Shown here piece after piece: positions 26,694 through 34,293 of a stretch of 64,000 bases of DNA. The stretch is taken from NCBI GenBank assembly GCA_004210455.1, contig SEFA01000026.1, forward strand, positions 1-64,000. The letters are read 5' to 3'. Position numbers and translations under genes: made by a program. Numbering within the stretch: the first letter of the stretch is position 1; each line of letters begins with the position of its first letter. This DNA is from Rubrivivax sp. GTDB taxonomy: Bacteria; Pseudomonadota; Gammaproteobacteria; Burkholderiales; Burkholderiaceae_C. The notes under the pieces are model-generated. The model had not been told where the DNA came from and did no database searches. It saw nothing but the letters and a program-made list of their open reading frames with translations.

Positions 26694-27011
26694 ATGCTCG
26701 ACAAGAAGCAGTATCACGAGGTGCTTCTCGGCCTCAAGGCGATCGCCACCATCGAGGCGACGCACAAGAGGCTGACGAAGATCGAGACCCTGACGCAGGA
26801 CGCGCAGCTCAAGGCTTTGCTGAAGCCCTGCCTGGAGCTGCAGCACAAGGCCTTCGTCGTGGCGCAGATCCGCAAGCTGCAGGGGCAGAAGAGCCAGTTG
26901 AACCTCGGCGTGGCACCGTACCGGGAGCTGGCCGCCTACTGTGAACGCTGCATCGCCTCGGCGACGCCCGAGTGGCAGATCATCGCGACGCAGAACGGCT
27001 GGAAACGCTGA
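26694..27011 (+). CDS. Small protein of unknown function
   Basis: 105 aa, charged and helical, with two Cys-containing stretches (LKPCLELQHK and AAYCERCIASATPEW). No family is recognised. GAGAGGGAG just upstream of the ATG and the coding-like composition support a real gene. It follows the pirin gene by 32 nt and ends 12 nt before the convergent LysR gene. Confidence 0.65.
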   Translation: MLDKKQYHEVLLGLKAIATIEATHKRLTKIETLTQDAQLKALLKPCLELQHKAFVVAQIRKLQGQKSQLNLGVAPYRELAAYCERCIASATPEWQIIATQNGWKR

Positions 27012-27023
27012 GGCCGTCGCCCG

Positions 27024-27914
27024 TCACCTCGTCGCCACGAGGTTGGGCGTCTGGTCGAAGTACTCGCGCAGCAGGTCGGTCAGCACGCGGATCTTGCGCG
27101 CGGGATGCGAGCCCGGCGCGCGCACCACGTAGGCGCCGGCCGTCCGCAGCGGGTAGTTCTCCATGATGGGCACCAGGGCGCCGGACGCGAGATGGCTGTG
27201 CGTGAGGCCGTCGGGCAGATACCCGATGCCCAGCCCCGCGACGGCTGCGGCCGCCAGCGCTGTCCCGTTGTCCGCCTTGAAGCGGCCTTGCGGACGCACC
27301 GTGACGATCTGGTCGCCCTCCATGAAATGCCAGCTCTCGGTGCCTTGCATGAGCGCTTCATGCGACAGGAGTTCCGTCGGATTCGTGGGCGCGCCGTGCG
27401 CCGCGATGTAGTCGGGGCTCGCCACCAGCTTCGCGTGGATGGACCCGAAGCGCGTCGCGATGAGGTTGGAGTCCGGCAGGTAACCGACCCGGATCGCACA
27501 GTCGTAGCCCTGCGTGATGAGATCGGCGAAGTGGTCGCTGTAGCAGGTCTGGATGTGCAGCTGCGGATGCCGGCGCGCCATCTCCGCCAGCACCGGCGCG
27601 AAGTGCGTCGGGCCGAAGGACAGCGGCGCGGTCACCCGCAGTCGCCCGCGCAGGTCACCGGCCGGCAGGACCGTCTCCCGGGCGATGTCGAGTTCCGCGC
27701 AGATCCGGGCCGCGTAGTCCCGGAAGGTCAGCCCCGCTTCCGTGAGCGCCGCGCCGCGCGTCGTGCGCGCCAGCAGCTGCACGCCCAGGTCGGCCTCGAG
27801 CCGCGCGAGGCGCCGGCTGACGATGGATTTCGCGACCCCCAGGCGAAGTGCGGCGGGGGTGATCCCGCCCGCGTCCGCCACTTCCACGAAGGTTCTCAGC
27901 TCATCCATGTCCAT
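27024..27914 (-). CDS. LysR-family transcriptional regulator
   Basis: 296 aa from ATG 27914, chosen because MDMDELRTFVEVADAGG begins the LysR helix-turn-helix and GAGG lies about 8 nt upstream; the open frame extends further without homology. The effector domain starts near residue 90 (GRLRVTAPLSFGPTHFAPVL). It is a close paralogue of the LysR protein at 22779-23651. It is divergent from the AraC-type gene at 27994 across an 80-bp shared promoter gap, a typical layout for control of the neighbour. Confidence 0.9.
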   Translation of the reverse strand: MDMDELRTFVEVADAGGITPAALRLGVAKSIVSRRLARLEADLGVQLLARTTRGAALTEAGLTFRDYAARICAELDIARETVLPAGDLRGRLRVTAPLSFGPTHFAPVLAEMARRHPQLHIQTCYSDHFADLITQGYDCAIRVGYLPDSNLIATRFGSIHAKLVASPDYIAAHGAPTNPTELLSHEALMQGTESWHFMEGDQIVTVRPQGRFKADNGTALAAAAVAGLGIGYLPDGLTHSHLASGALVPIMENYPLRTAGAYVVRAPGSHPARKIRVLTDLLREYFDQTPNLVATR

Positions 27915-27993
27915 GTCGCGTTCCTCGTTGTGCAACACAGCTGCACGTGCAGCGGGACTACCGTACCACGGAGAGGAATGCGAACATCTTTGG

Positions 27994-28869
27994 ATGTCCA
28001 GCCCGCCGCCCGAGCTTCCCGAGAACCTGCTGGACCGGAGGACCGCCAGCCGCGCGTGGAACGGGGTGCAGGTCGATCTGACCGAGTTCACCTGCGCGGG
28101 ACGCGTGCTGCATCAGATGCCGCATGGGCCGGAGACCCGGCTGGGCGTCATCGTGGAGGAAGTGGGCCGCGGCCGCTGCGAGCCGCGCCTGAACGCGAAC
28201 ACGCCGTGCGCGGTCGACTACAAGCCGCGCCACATGCACTTTGCGCCGGCGGGGATGGAACTCTGGGGTTACTCGGCGGACGTCCGTTTCGTGAAGGACG
28301 TGAGCCTGAGCTTCGACATGCCCGCGCTGTGCGAGCGTCTGGAGATCCCCTCCGGTACGGCTCTGCTGGACGTGCCGCGATTGCGCTTCACCGATGACCG
28401 CGTGTGGACGTTGGCGAAGCTGCTGGGCGACGCCGTGGAGGATGCGGATCCCGGCGCCCAGCTGTACGGCGACTCGCTGATCGCGGCGATGGCGGCCCGG
28501 CTGCTGGAGCCGCCCAGGACCTCGGACAAGGCGGCGGCCGGGCTGTCGCCGCAGCAACTGAGGGATGCGATCAGCTTCCTGGATTCGCAGTTGCCGGCGC
28601 GCGTGGCCCTGTCGACCCTGGCCGCCTTGGCGGGCCTGTCCCAGTCGCACTACAGCCGCGCCTTCAAGGTGTCGACGGGCGTGGCGCCCTATCAATGGCA
28701 GCTGCAGGCGCGCATCGAGCGCGCGAAGGCCTTGCTCGTGGGCACCTCCAGCTCGCTGGAAGACGTCGCGGAAGCCACCGGCTTCGCGGACGCGGTGCAC
28801 TTCGGCCGGACGTTCCGCAAGCTCACGGGCGCGACGCCCGCGGCGTGGCGCGTGGATCGGCTGACCTAG
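27994..28869 (+). CDS. AraC-family transcriptional regulator
   Basis: 291 aa. The C-terminal 100 residues hold the two AraC helix-turn-helix motifs (VALSTLAALAGLSQSHYSRAFK and SLEDVAEATGFADAVHFGRTFRKLTG). The N-terminal 180 residues are a sensor region without a recognisable ligand motif. The start at ATG 27994 is uncertain: the only Shine-Dalgarno-like GGAGAGG is about 16 nt upstream. It is divergent from the LysR gene. The 28870-29143 gap downstream leads to the dehydrogenase operon. Confidence 0.87.
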   Translation: MSSPPPELPENLLDRRTASRAWNGVQVDLTEFTCAGRVLHQMPHGPETRLGVIVEEVGRGRCEPRLNANTPCAVDYKPRHMHFAPAGMELWGYSADVRFVKDVSLSFDMPALCERLEIPSGTALLDVPRLRFTDDRVWTLAKLLGDAVEDADPGAQLYGDSLIAAMAARLLEPPRTSDKAAAGLSPQQLRDAISFLDSQLPARVALSTLAALAGLSQSHYSRAFKVSTGVAPYQWQLQARIERAKALLVGTSSSLEDVAEATGFADAVHFGRTFRKLTGATPAAWRVDRLT

Positions 28870-29055
28870 CCCGGCTGATCTGGCGCGGTTGATCTGAAGC
28901 GGCTCATGCGGCTCATGCGGCTTGACGCGATCTTCACGCGCCGCGCCCCGAAATGGCCAATCTGTGCGAAGAGGGGGAGTCGCCCGGCCGCCGGTGCGAC
29001 TGCCGCTCGTCCTCTTCGCTTTAGTGAACTCATTCGTATGCAAAATCCGTCTATC

Positions 29056-29079
29056 TGAATTGGTACCGGTACCAATTCA
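29056..29079. promoter_or_regulatory. Perfect 24-bp palindrome, probable operator of the dehydrogenase operon
   Basis: The half site TGAATTGGTACC is followed at once by its exact reverse complement. It ends 64 nt before the cytochrome c gene. Size and symmetry are typical of TetR-type operators, and the operon ends with a TetR gene (32951), so that protein is the likely ligand (inference). The flanking 28870-29055 sequence has imperfect GGCTCATGC repeats and no gene. Confidence 0.6.
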
Positions 29080-29143
29080 TTGAAAGCGGGGCATCGGCGA
29101 ACCATCGATCGTCCCCGCACCAACAACGATCGGGATCGAACGG

Positions 29144-30613
29144 ATGAATTTCAGGAGCTTGATACCGCGGAGCGCGGCGACGCTGTCGCTCGCGTTGCTG
29201 GGCGCGTGCGTGTGCCCGGGGCTGGCGTTGGCGCAGGAGACGCCGCAGCCGCAGCCGATCGACGCGGCGCTCGTCGCGCGGGGCCGGCAGTTGGCGGTCG
29301 CGGCCGATTGCGCGGCCTGCCACACCACGCCCAAGGGCGGCGCGCCTTTCGCCGGCGGCTACGCGATCGAGTCGCCCATGGGCGCGATCGTCGCGACCAA
29401 CATCACGCCGTCGACGACGCACGGCATCGGCGGCTACACGCTGCCCGAGTTCCAACGCGCGCTGCGCCAGGGCGTGCGCCGCGACGGCACGCACCTCTAC
29501 CCGGCGATGCCTTACACCGCGTATACCCAGCTGTCGGACGACGACACCGCGGCGCTCTACGCCTACTTCATGCACGAGGTGAAGCCGGTGGACCAGCCGG
29601 TGGCGGAGACGAAGCTGCCGTTCCCGTTCAGCGTGCGGGCCTCGATGGCGGTGTGGAACGCGCTGTTCCTGAAGGACGAGCGCTTCAGACCTGACCCCGG
29701 CAAGTCCGGGCAGGTGAACCGCGGCGCCTACCTGGGCAACGCGCTGGCGCACTGCAGCACCTGTCACACGCCACGCAACACCCTGATGGCCGAGGAGCTG
29801 GGCAAGCCCTTCCTGTCGGGCGCCAACGTCGGTCCCTGGTTCGCGCCCAACATCACCTCGGACCCGCGGCACGGGATCGGCGGGTGGAGCGACGATGAGC
29901 TCGTCCAGTACCTCCGGACCGGGCAGGTGCACGGCAAGGCGCAGGCGGCGGGCCCGATGGCCGAGGCGATCGAGCACAGCCTGCAGTACCTGCCCGAATC
30001 GGACCTCCGCGCCATCGTGGCCTATCTCAAGCAGACCCCGCCGGTGAGCGGCGGCACCGCATCGGGCGGCGGCGCCGCCCAGGGCGGTGGCACCGCGCGG
30101 CACGCGTTCGGCGAGGCGTCACACGATGAAGTCGCGCTGCGCGGCCTGAAGGACGTCGATCCCGGCTGGCGGGTCTTCAGCGCCAGCTGCGCGCACTGTC
30201 ATCAGGAGAACGGCACCGGCACGTCGAACGGCGAGTACCCCTCGCTGTTCCACAACAGCGCGACGGGCGGCGACCGCGCCGACAACCTGATCGCCACCAT
30301 CCTGCACGGCGTGGACCGCACGGTGGACGGCAAGCCGCACTTCATGCCGGCCTTCGGCGACGTCGCGTCCTTCACCGACCGCCTCAGCGACCAGGAAATC
30401 ACCGATCTCTCCAACTATGTGCTCACCCGCTACGGCAACGCCGCGGTGAAGGTCAGCCTCGAGGACGTCCGCATCGCCCGCGCCGGCGGCCCCAAGCCCT
30501 TGCTCGCGACAGCGCAGCCCTTCATGGTCCCGGCCGGTGTGCTGGTGCTGCTGGTGCTGATCGCCCTCGTGCTGCGCCGCCGCCGCGCGAAGCGCGCGCG
30601 CCGCACCTTCTGA
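29144..30613 (+). CDS. Three-haem cytochrome c subunit of a membrane sugar/polyol dehydrogenase
   Basis: 489 aa. A signal peptide is visible (about residues 1-30, ending LALAQE). Three haem-binding CxxCH motifs follow (CAACH, CSTCH, CAHCH), as in the cytochrome subunits of gluconate, sorbitol and fructose dehydrogenases. A C-terminal membrane anchor (VPAGVLVLLVLIALVLRRRR) holds it on the periplasmic face. It passes electrons from the flavoprotein subunit to ubiquinone. A Gly-rich insert lies between the second and third haem domains. First gene of the operon; the palindrome at 29056-29079 lies just upstream. Confidence 0.92.
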   Translation: MNFRSLIPRSAATLSLALLGACVCPGLALAQETPQPQPIDAALVARGRQLAVAADCAACHTTPKGGAPFAGGYAIESPMGAIVATNITPSTTHGIGGYTLPEFQRALRQGVRRDGTHLYPAMPYTAYTQLSDDDTAALYAYFMHEVKPVDQPVAETKLPFPFSVRASMAVWNALFLKDERFRPDPGKSGQVNRGAYLGNALAHCSTCHTPRNTLMAEELGKPFLSGANVGPWFAPNITSDPRHGIGGWSDDELVQYLRTGQVHGKAQAAGPMAEAIEHSLQYLPESDLRAIVAYLKQTPPVSGGTASGGGAAQGGGTARHAFGEASHDEVALRGLKDVDPGWRVFSASCAHCHQENGTGTSNGEYPSLFHNSATGGDRADNLIATILHGVDRTVDGKPHFMPAFGDVASFTDRLSDQEITDLSNYVLTRYGNAAVKVSLEDVRIARAGGPKPLLATAQPFMVPAGVLVLLVLIALVLRRRRAKRARRTF

Positions 30614-30625
30614 ACGGAGTTCGAC

Positions 30626-31282
30626 ATGACGCCAGAACATGATTCCTCGTCGCCACGAGCGCCCGAGTCTGAGACCTCGACCGCGCTGACGCGCACCCTC
30701 TCGCGGCGCAGCCTGCTGGAGATGGCCTCGCTCGCCGGCACCGCGCTGGCGCTGGGCGGTGCCGGCCTGCTGGCGGCGCGCGAAGGCCTCGCCGCGGAAG
30801 TCGCCGGCGTGGCCGGGGCCGCCGGCTCTGCCCCTGCCACGTCCGCGGCCTTGCCGGTCGCCGACTTCCTGCGCCTCTCGGTCTTCCTGACCGGTGGGCA
30901 GCCGCTGGATGCCACGCTGGCCGGCCGCTACCAGGTGGCGCTGGCCAAACGCGATCCGCAGTTCGGCGACAGCGCCCGCGCGCTGCTCGCGCTGATCCGG
31001 TCCTCCCAGGCCGCGACCGTCGAGCAGCTGCTCGACGCGCCCGAGCTCAAGGACCGCCTGCGCGCGATGACGACGCAGATCGTCTCCGCCTGGTACCTGG
31101 GCATCGTCGGCCAGGACGCCGACGCCGAGCTGATCAGCTACGCCGAGGCGCTGATGTACCGCCCGACCAGGGATGTCCTGGTGGTGCCGACCTACGGCGC
31201 CGGCCCCGACTCCTGGGGCGACCAGCCGGGCGTGACCTCGCCTGTGACCCCGACCGCCACCCACGAAGGCAAGACCGCATGA
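30626..31282 (+). CDS. Small subunit of FAD-dependent sugar/polyol dehydrogenase (FAD-SLDH type), Tat-exported
   Basis: 218 aa. The Tat signal SRRSLLEMASLAGTALALGG is at about residues 27-46. The mature part (FLRLSVFLTGGQPLDATLAG through SYAEALMYRPTRDVLVVPTYG) matches the small subunit of membrane sorbitol dehydrogenases. It is thought to carry the GMC subunit across the membrane by Tat hitch-hiking and to stabilise it. The TGA overlaps the ATG of the GMC gene by 4 nt. Confidence 0.88.
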   Translation: MTPEHDSSSPRAPESETSTALTRTLSRRSLLEMASLAGTALALGGAGLLAAREGLAAEVAGVAGAAGSAPATSAALPVADFLRLSVFLTGGQPLDATLAGRYQVALAKRDPQFGDSARALLALIRSSQAATVEQLLDAPELKDRLRAMTTQIVSAWYLGIVGQDADAELISYAEALMYRPTRDVLVVPTYGAGPDSWGDQPGVTSPVTPTATHEGKTA

Positions 31283-32910
31283 GCACACAGTACGACGCCG
31301 ACCTGATCGTCATCGGGTCCGGGGTGATGGGCGGGCTGATCGCCAGCCGCGTCGCCCAGGCGGGCAAGTCCGTCATCATTCTCGAAGCCGGTCCGCGCGT
31401 GCGCCGCGCGGACATCGTCGAGACCTTCCGCAACGCGCCGGTGAAGCTGTCGCTGGCCAACATGAAGCTGCAGGGCGCGGGCTCGCCGTTCCCGAATCCG
31501 CCGCACATCCCGTCGACCTACGGCGACTACCTGCGCCAGACCGGGCCGGTGTCCTATCCGACCAAGTACCTGCGCGTGGTCGGGGGCACGACCTGGCACT
31601 TCGGCTCCGCGCTGTGGCGCATGATCCCGAACGACTTCAAGCTCAAGTCCCTGTACGGTCGCGGCCGCGACTGGCCCATCGGCTACGACGAGCTCGAGCC
31701 CTACTACTGCCAGGCGGAAGCCGAATTGGGCGTGTCCGGCGTCGACGGCCAGGACGAGAGCGGCCACGGCGGCGAAGCCAGCCCGCCGCGCTCGCAGCCC
31801 TTCCCGATGAAGCCGCTCAACGAGCCCTACTTCATGAAGCGGGTGGCGGAGATGCTGAAGCCCGGCGGCTACCACCCGGTGATCGAGCCGCACGGCCGCG
31901 CCTCGCGGCCCTACGGCAACCGGCCGGTCTGCGCGGGCAACAACAACTGCAACCCGGTGTGTCCGATCGGCGCGAAGTACGACGGCTCGATGCACATCGA
32001 CGTCGCGGAGCGCGCCGGCGCGAAGCTGCTCGACAACGCGGTGGCCTATCGCATCGAGGCGGGCCCCGACGGCAGGATCACCCGCGTCCATTACAAGAAG
32101 CCGGACGGCAGCTCACATGCGCTGACGGCGCGGCACTTCGTGCTGGCGGCCTACGCCATCGAAGGGCCGAAGCTGCTGCTGATGTCGACCTCGGAGAAGT
32201 ACCCGAACGGCATCGCCAACTCCTCCGACCAGGTGGGCCGCAACCTGATGGGCCACACCGGCATCAGCATGAACATCATGATGAACGAGGACGTCTGGCC
32301 GGGGCAGGGGCCGACGGAGCTGCTGGTCTACCTGAACTACCGCGACGGCGCGTTCCGCAAGGACATCCCCAGCTACAAGACCAAGTTCCGCAACACCGTG
32401 ACGACGCAGCAGATCGCGTCGGAGCTGCTGGCCAAGGGCGTGATGGGCGCCAAGCTGGACGAGGAGATCCGCAAGCGTTCGGCGCGCTCGCTGAACGTGG
32501 CGGTGGACTTCGAGACCGAGGCGCAGCCGCAGAACCGCATCGTGCCCAGCAAGACGCACAAGGACGCGATCGGCATCCCGGTGCCGGAGATCTATTACAG
32601 CGTCAACGACTACTGGAACGCCGGCCGCGACTTCGCGGTCAAGGACCTGGAGCGCATGGCCAGGCTGATGGACGCCGACGTCCTGAAGATGGACACCAAG
32701 CACCAGGACCGGCAGCACATCATGGGCACGACGCTGATGGGCGACGATCCGAAGGACTCGGTGGTGGACCGCGACTGCCGCACGCATGACCACCCCAACT
32801 TCTTCATCGCCGGGACGGGCGTGATGCCGTCGGCCTCGTGCATGAACCCGACGCTGACCGGTGCGGCCTTGAGCCTGCGCATCGCGGACACGCTGCTGAA
32901 GGAGATCTGA
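31279..32910 (+). CDS. GMC-family FAD-dependent dehydrogenase, large catalytic subunit
   Basis: 543 aa. The N-terminal FAD motif is DLIVIGSGVMGGLIASRVA. Middle motifs include RVVGGTTWHFGSALWRM, and the Cys-rich segment CAGNNNCNPVCPIGAKYDG is typical of gluconate/sorbitol-type dehydrogenases that hold an Fe-S cluster. The C-terminal NPTLTGAALSLRIADTLL is the usual GMC end. It has no signal peptide, consistent with export along with the small subunit. It oxidises a sugar, sugar acid or polyol in the periplasm; the exact substrate is not assignable from sequence. Confidence 0.92.
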   Translation: MSTQYDADLIVIGSGVMGGLIASRVAQAGKSVIILEAGPRVRRADIVETFRNAPVKLSLANMKLQGAGSPFPNPPHIPSTYGDYLRQTGPVSYPTKYLRVVGGTTWHFGSALWRMIPNDFKLKSLYGRGRDWPIGYDELEPYYCQAEAELGVSGVDGQDESGHGGEASPPRSQPFPMKPLNEPYFMKRVAEMLKPGGYHPVIEPHGRASRPYGNRPVCAGNNNCNPVCPIGAKYDGSMHIDVAERAGAKLLDNAVAYRIEAGPDGRITRVHYKKPDGSSHALTARHFVLAAYAIEGPKLLLMSTSEKYPNGIANSSDQVGRNLMGHTGISMNIMMNEDVWPGQGPTELLVYLNYRDGAFRKDIPSYKTKFRNTVTTQQIASELLAKGVMGAKLDEEIRKRSARSLNVAVDFETEAQPQNRIVPSKTHKDAIGIPVPEIYYSVNDYWNAGRDFAVKDLERMARLMDADVLKMDTKHQDRQHIMGTTLMGDDPKDSVVDRDCRTHDHPNFFIAGTGVMPSASCMNPTLTGAALSLRIADTLLKEI

Positions 32911-32950
32911 AGACGATCTGACGGCGATCCGGAGGCGCTCTAATCGGAGG

Positions 32951-33634
32951 ATGCGAAATCCGTCGAAGACCGGAGCGGCCGGCGAAGCTGCCCCTGACCG
33001 GGAGGGCGAGGGCGACGAGGCCCCTCGGGGACGAGGGCGTCCGCGCGATCCCGGCAAGCGGGCCGCCATCCTGGCGGCGGCGCGCGAGCACTTCGCGGAG
33101 TTCGGCTTCGACAAGGGCAGCGTGGACCGGGTCGCGGCGGCGGCGGCGGTTTCCAAGGTCACGGTCTACAAGTACTTCCCGTCCAAGGAGGTGCTGTTCA
33201 ACGCGGTGGTGAACGAGCCGCTGCGCCAGGCCTTCGACCTGGACCTGGCCGCGCTGGATCCGGCGACGCCGCAAGCCTCGCTGGAGAAGATCGCCGAGAC
33301 CTACCTGGCGTTGATCACCGCGCCGGAGATCCTCGCCCACATCCGCCTGCTGCATGCGCGGGTATCCGTCTCGCCCGAGCTGGGGCAGGACTTCTTCGGT
33401 TCCGGCCCGGAGGCCCTCCTGCAGAAGCTGGCGCGCTTCCTGGATGCCTGCCGGAAGGCGGGCTCGCTGGAGATCCGCCACGCGCCGCAGGCGGCGGAGC
33501 AGTTCCTGACCATGGTGCGCGGCAACGAGCAGGCCCGGCTGTTGATGGGTCAACCGGCGCTGCGCGGCAAGGCGGCGACGCGGACGTACTGCCGTTCGTG
33601 TGTGAACGTGTTCGTCAGGGCCCATGCGCCATGA
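32951..33634 (+). CDS. TetR/AcrR-family regulator
   Basis: 227 aa. After a charged 30-residue lead, the TetR helix-turn-helix is clear (KRAAILAAAREHFAEFGFDK, VDRVAAAAAVSKVTVYKYFPSKEVLF). A long helical ligand domain follows. It is 40 nt downstream of the GMC gene on the same strand, so it is probably the operon's own regulator acting at the upstream palindrome. CGGAGG just before the ATG supports the start. Confidence 0.9.
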   Translation: MRNPSKTGAAGEAAPDREGEGDEAPRGRGRPRDPGKRAAILAAAREHFAEFGFDKGSVDRVAAAAAVSKVTVYKYFPSKEVLFNAVVNEPLRQAFDLDLAALDPATPQASLEKIAETYLALITAPEILAHIRLLHARVSVSPELGQDFFGSGPEALLQKLARFLDACRKAGSLEIRHAPQAAEQFLTMVRGNEQARLLMGQPALRGKAATRTYCRSCVNVFVRAHAP

Positions 33635-33703
33635 TCCAGGACCTGTCGACCGGGGTCGTCGGGAAGCAAACGAAAAAGGATTTGGAAGAACCGCAATCTG
33701 TCG

Positions 33704-34031
33704 ATGGCCAGCGACGCATGGACCGGGGCGCTGGTGAAGGCGCAGATGCCGGTCGTGACGGTGGCGCCCAACGACACGCTGCTGGAAAAGCTCAAGAGCA
33801 ACATGCAGGAAGTGCGCGCGCGGCGGCGAGTTGTTGGCGTTCGCCGACGGCGATACGAAGATCGTCAGCGAGCCGGAGCGCCACGACCTCCGCATGCTGG
33901 AACACCACGGCGCACTGGGCCTGATTCTGCGCACGGTGCCGCTTCAGCTGCTGACGTATCACACGGCCTGCGCACGCGGGACGGACGTGGCCAAGCCGCA
34001 TAACTTGGCGAAGAACGTGCCGGTGGAGTGA
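33704..34031 (+). pseudogene. glmS: Frameshifted 3' fragment of glmS (glucosamine-6-phosphate synthase)
   Basis: Only about the last 105-110 codons of GlmS are present. The first frame gives [20 protein letters not shown] and [13 protein letters not shown] +/-1 shift near 33815-33830 then leads to a second frame with [36 protein letters not shown] and the terminal NLAKNVPVE of the GlmS sugar isomerase domain. The N-terminal glutaminase and most of the isomerase domain are missing, so this cannot be functional. It sits at the left edge of a low-GC island, and the glmS 3' end is a classic integration landmark. Confidence 0.85.
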
Positions 34032-34293
34032 TCCCAAGGGGAGGAGGGGCCATGCGGTCCACTCCAAGTCCACCATCTGCTGGCGATTCCCGGCCCCGGG
34101 CCTGCGAGGTCCACGAGAAGAAAGGATGTCGGAACGGCCGTATTCCGATGGCTCCAATCGTTCACGTCATCAAAAGAGCTATTGACCTGACCTTCCGCTC
34201 GACTTCCGCACAACGCTGCTGGCCCATTCTGATCGGCCTCCTCTCAGAGTAGGGGGTCTGCGCAGAGAGCTTTCTTGCACTGCCGCACCGCCA

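Noticed and set aside
34028-34252. Small gene after the glmS fragment
   Set aside because: 74 codons with no family features in a decayed junction region.
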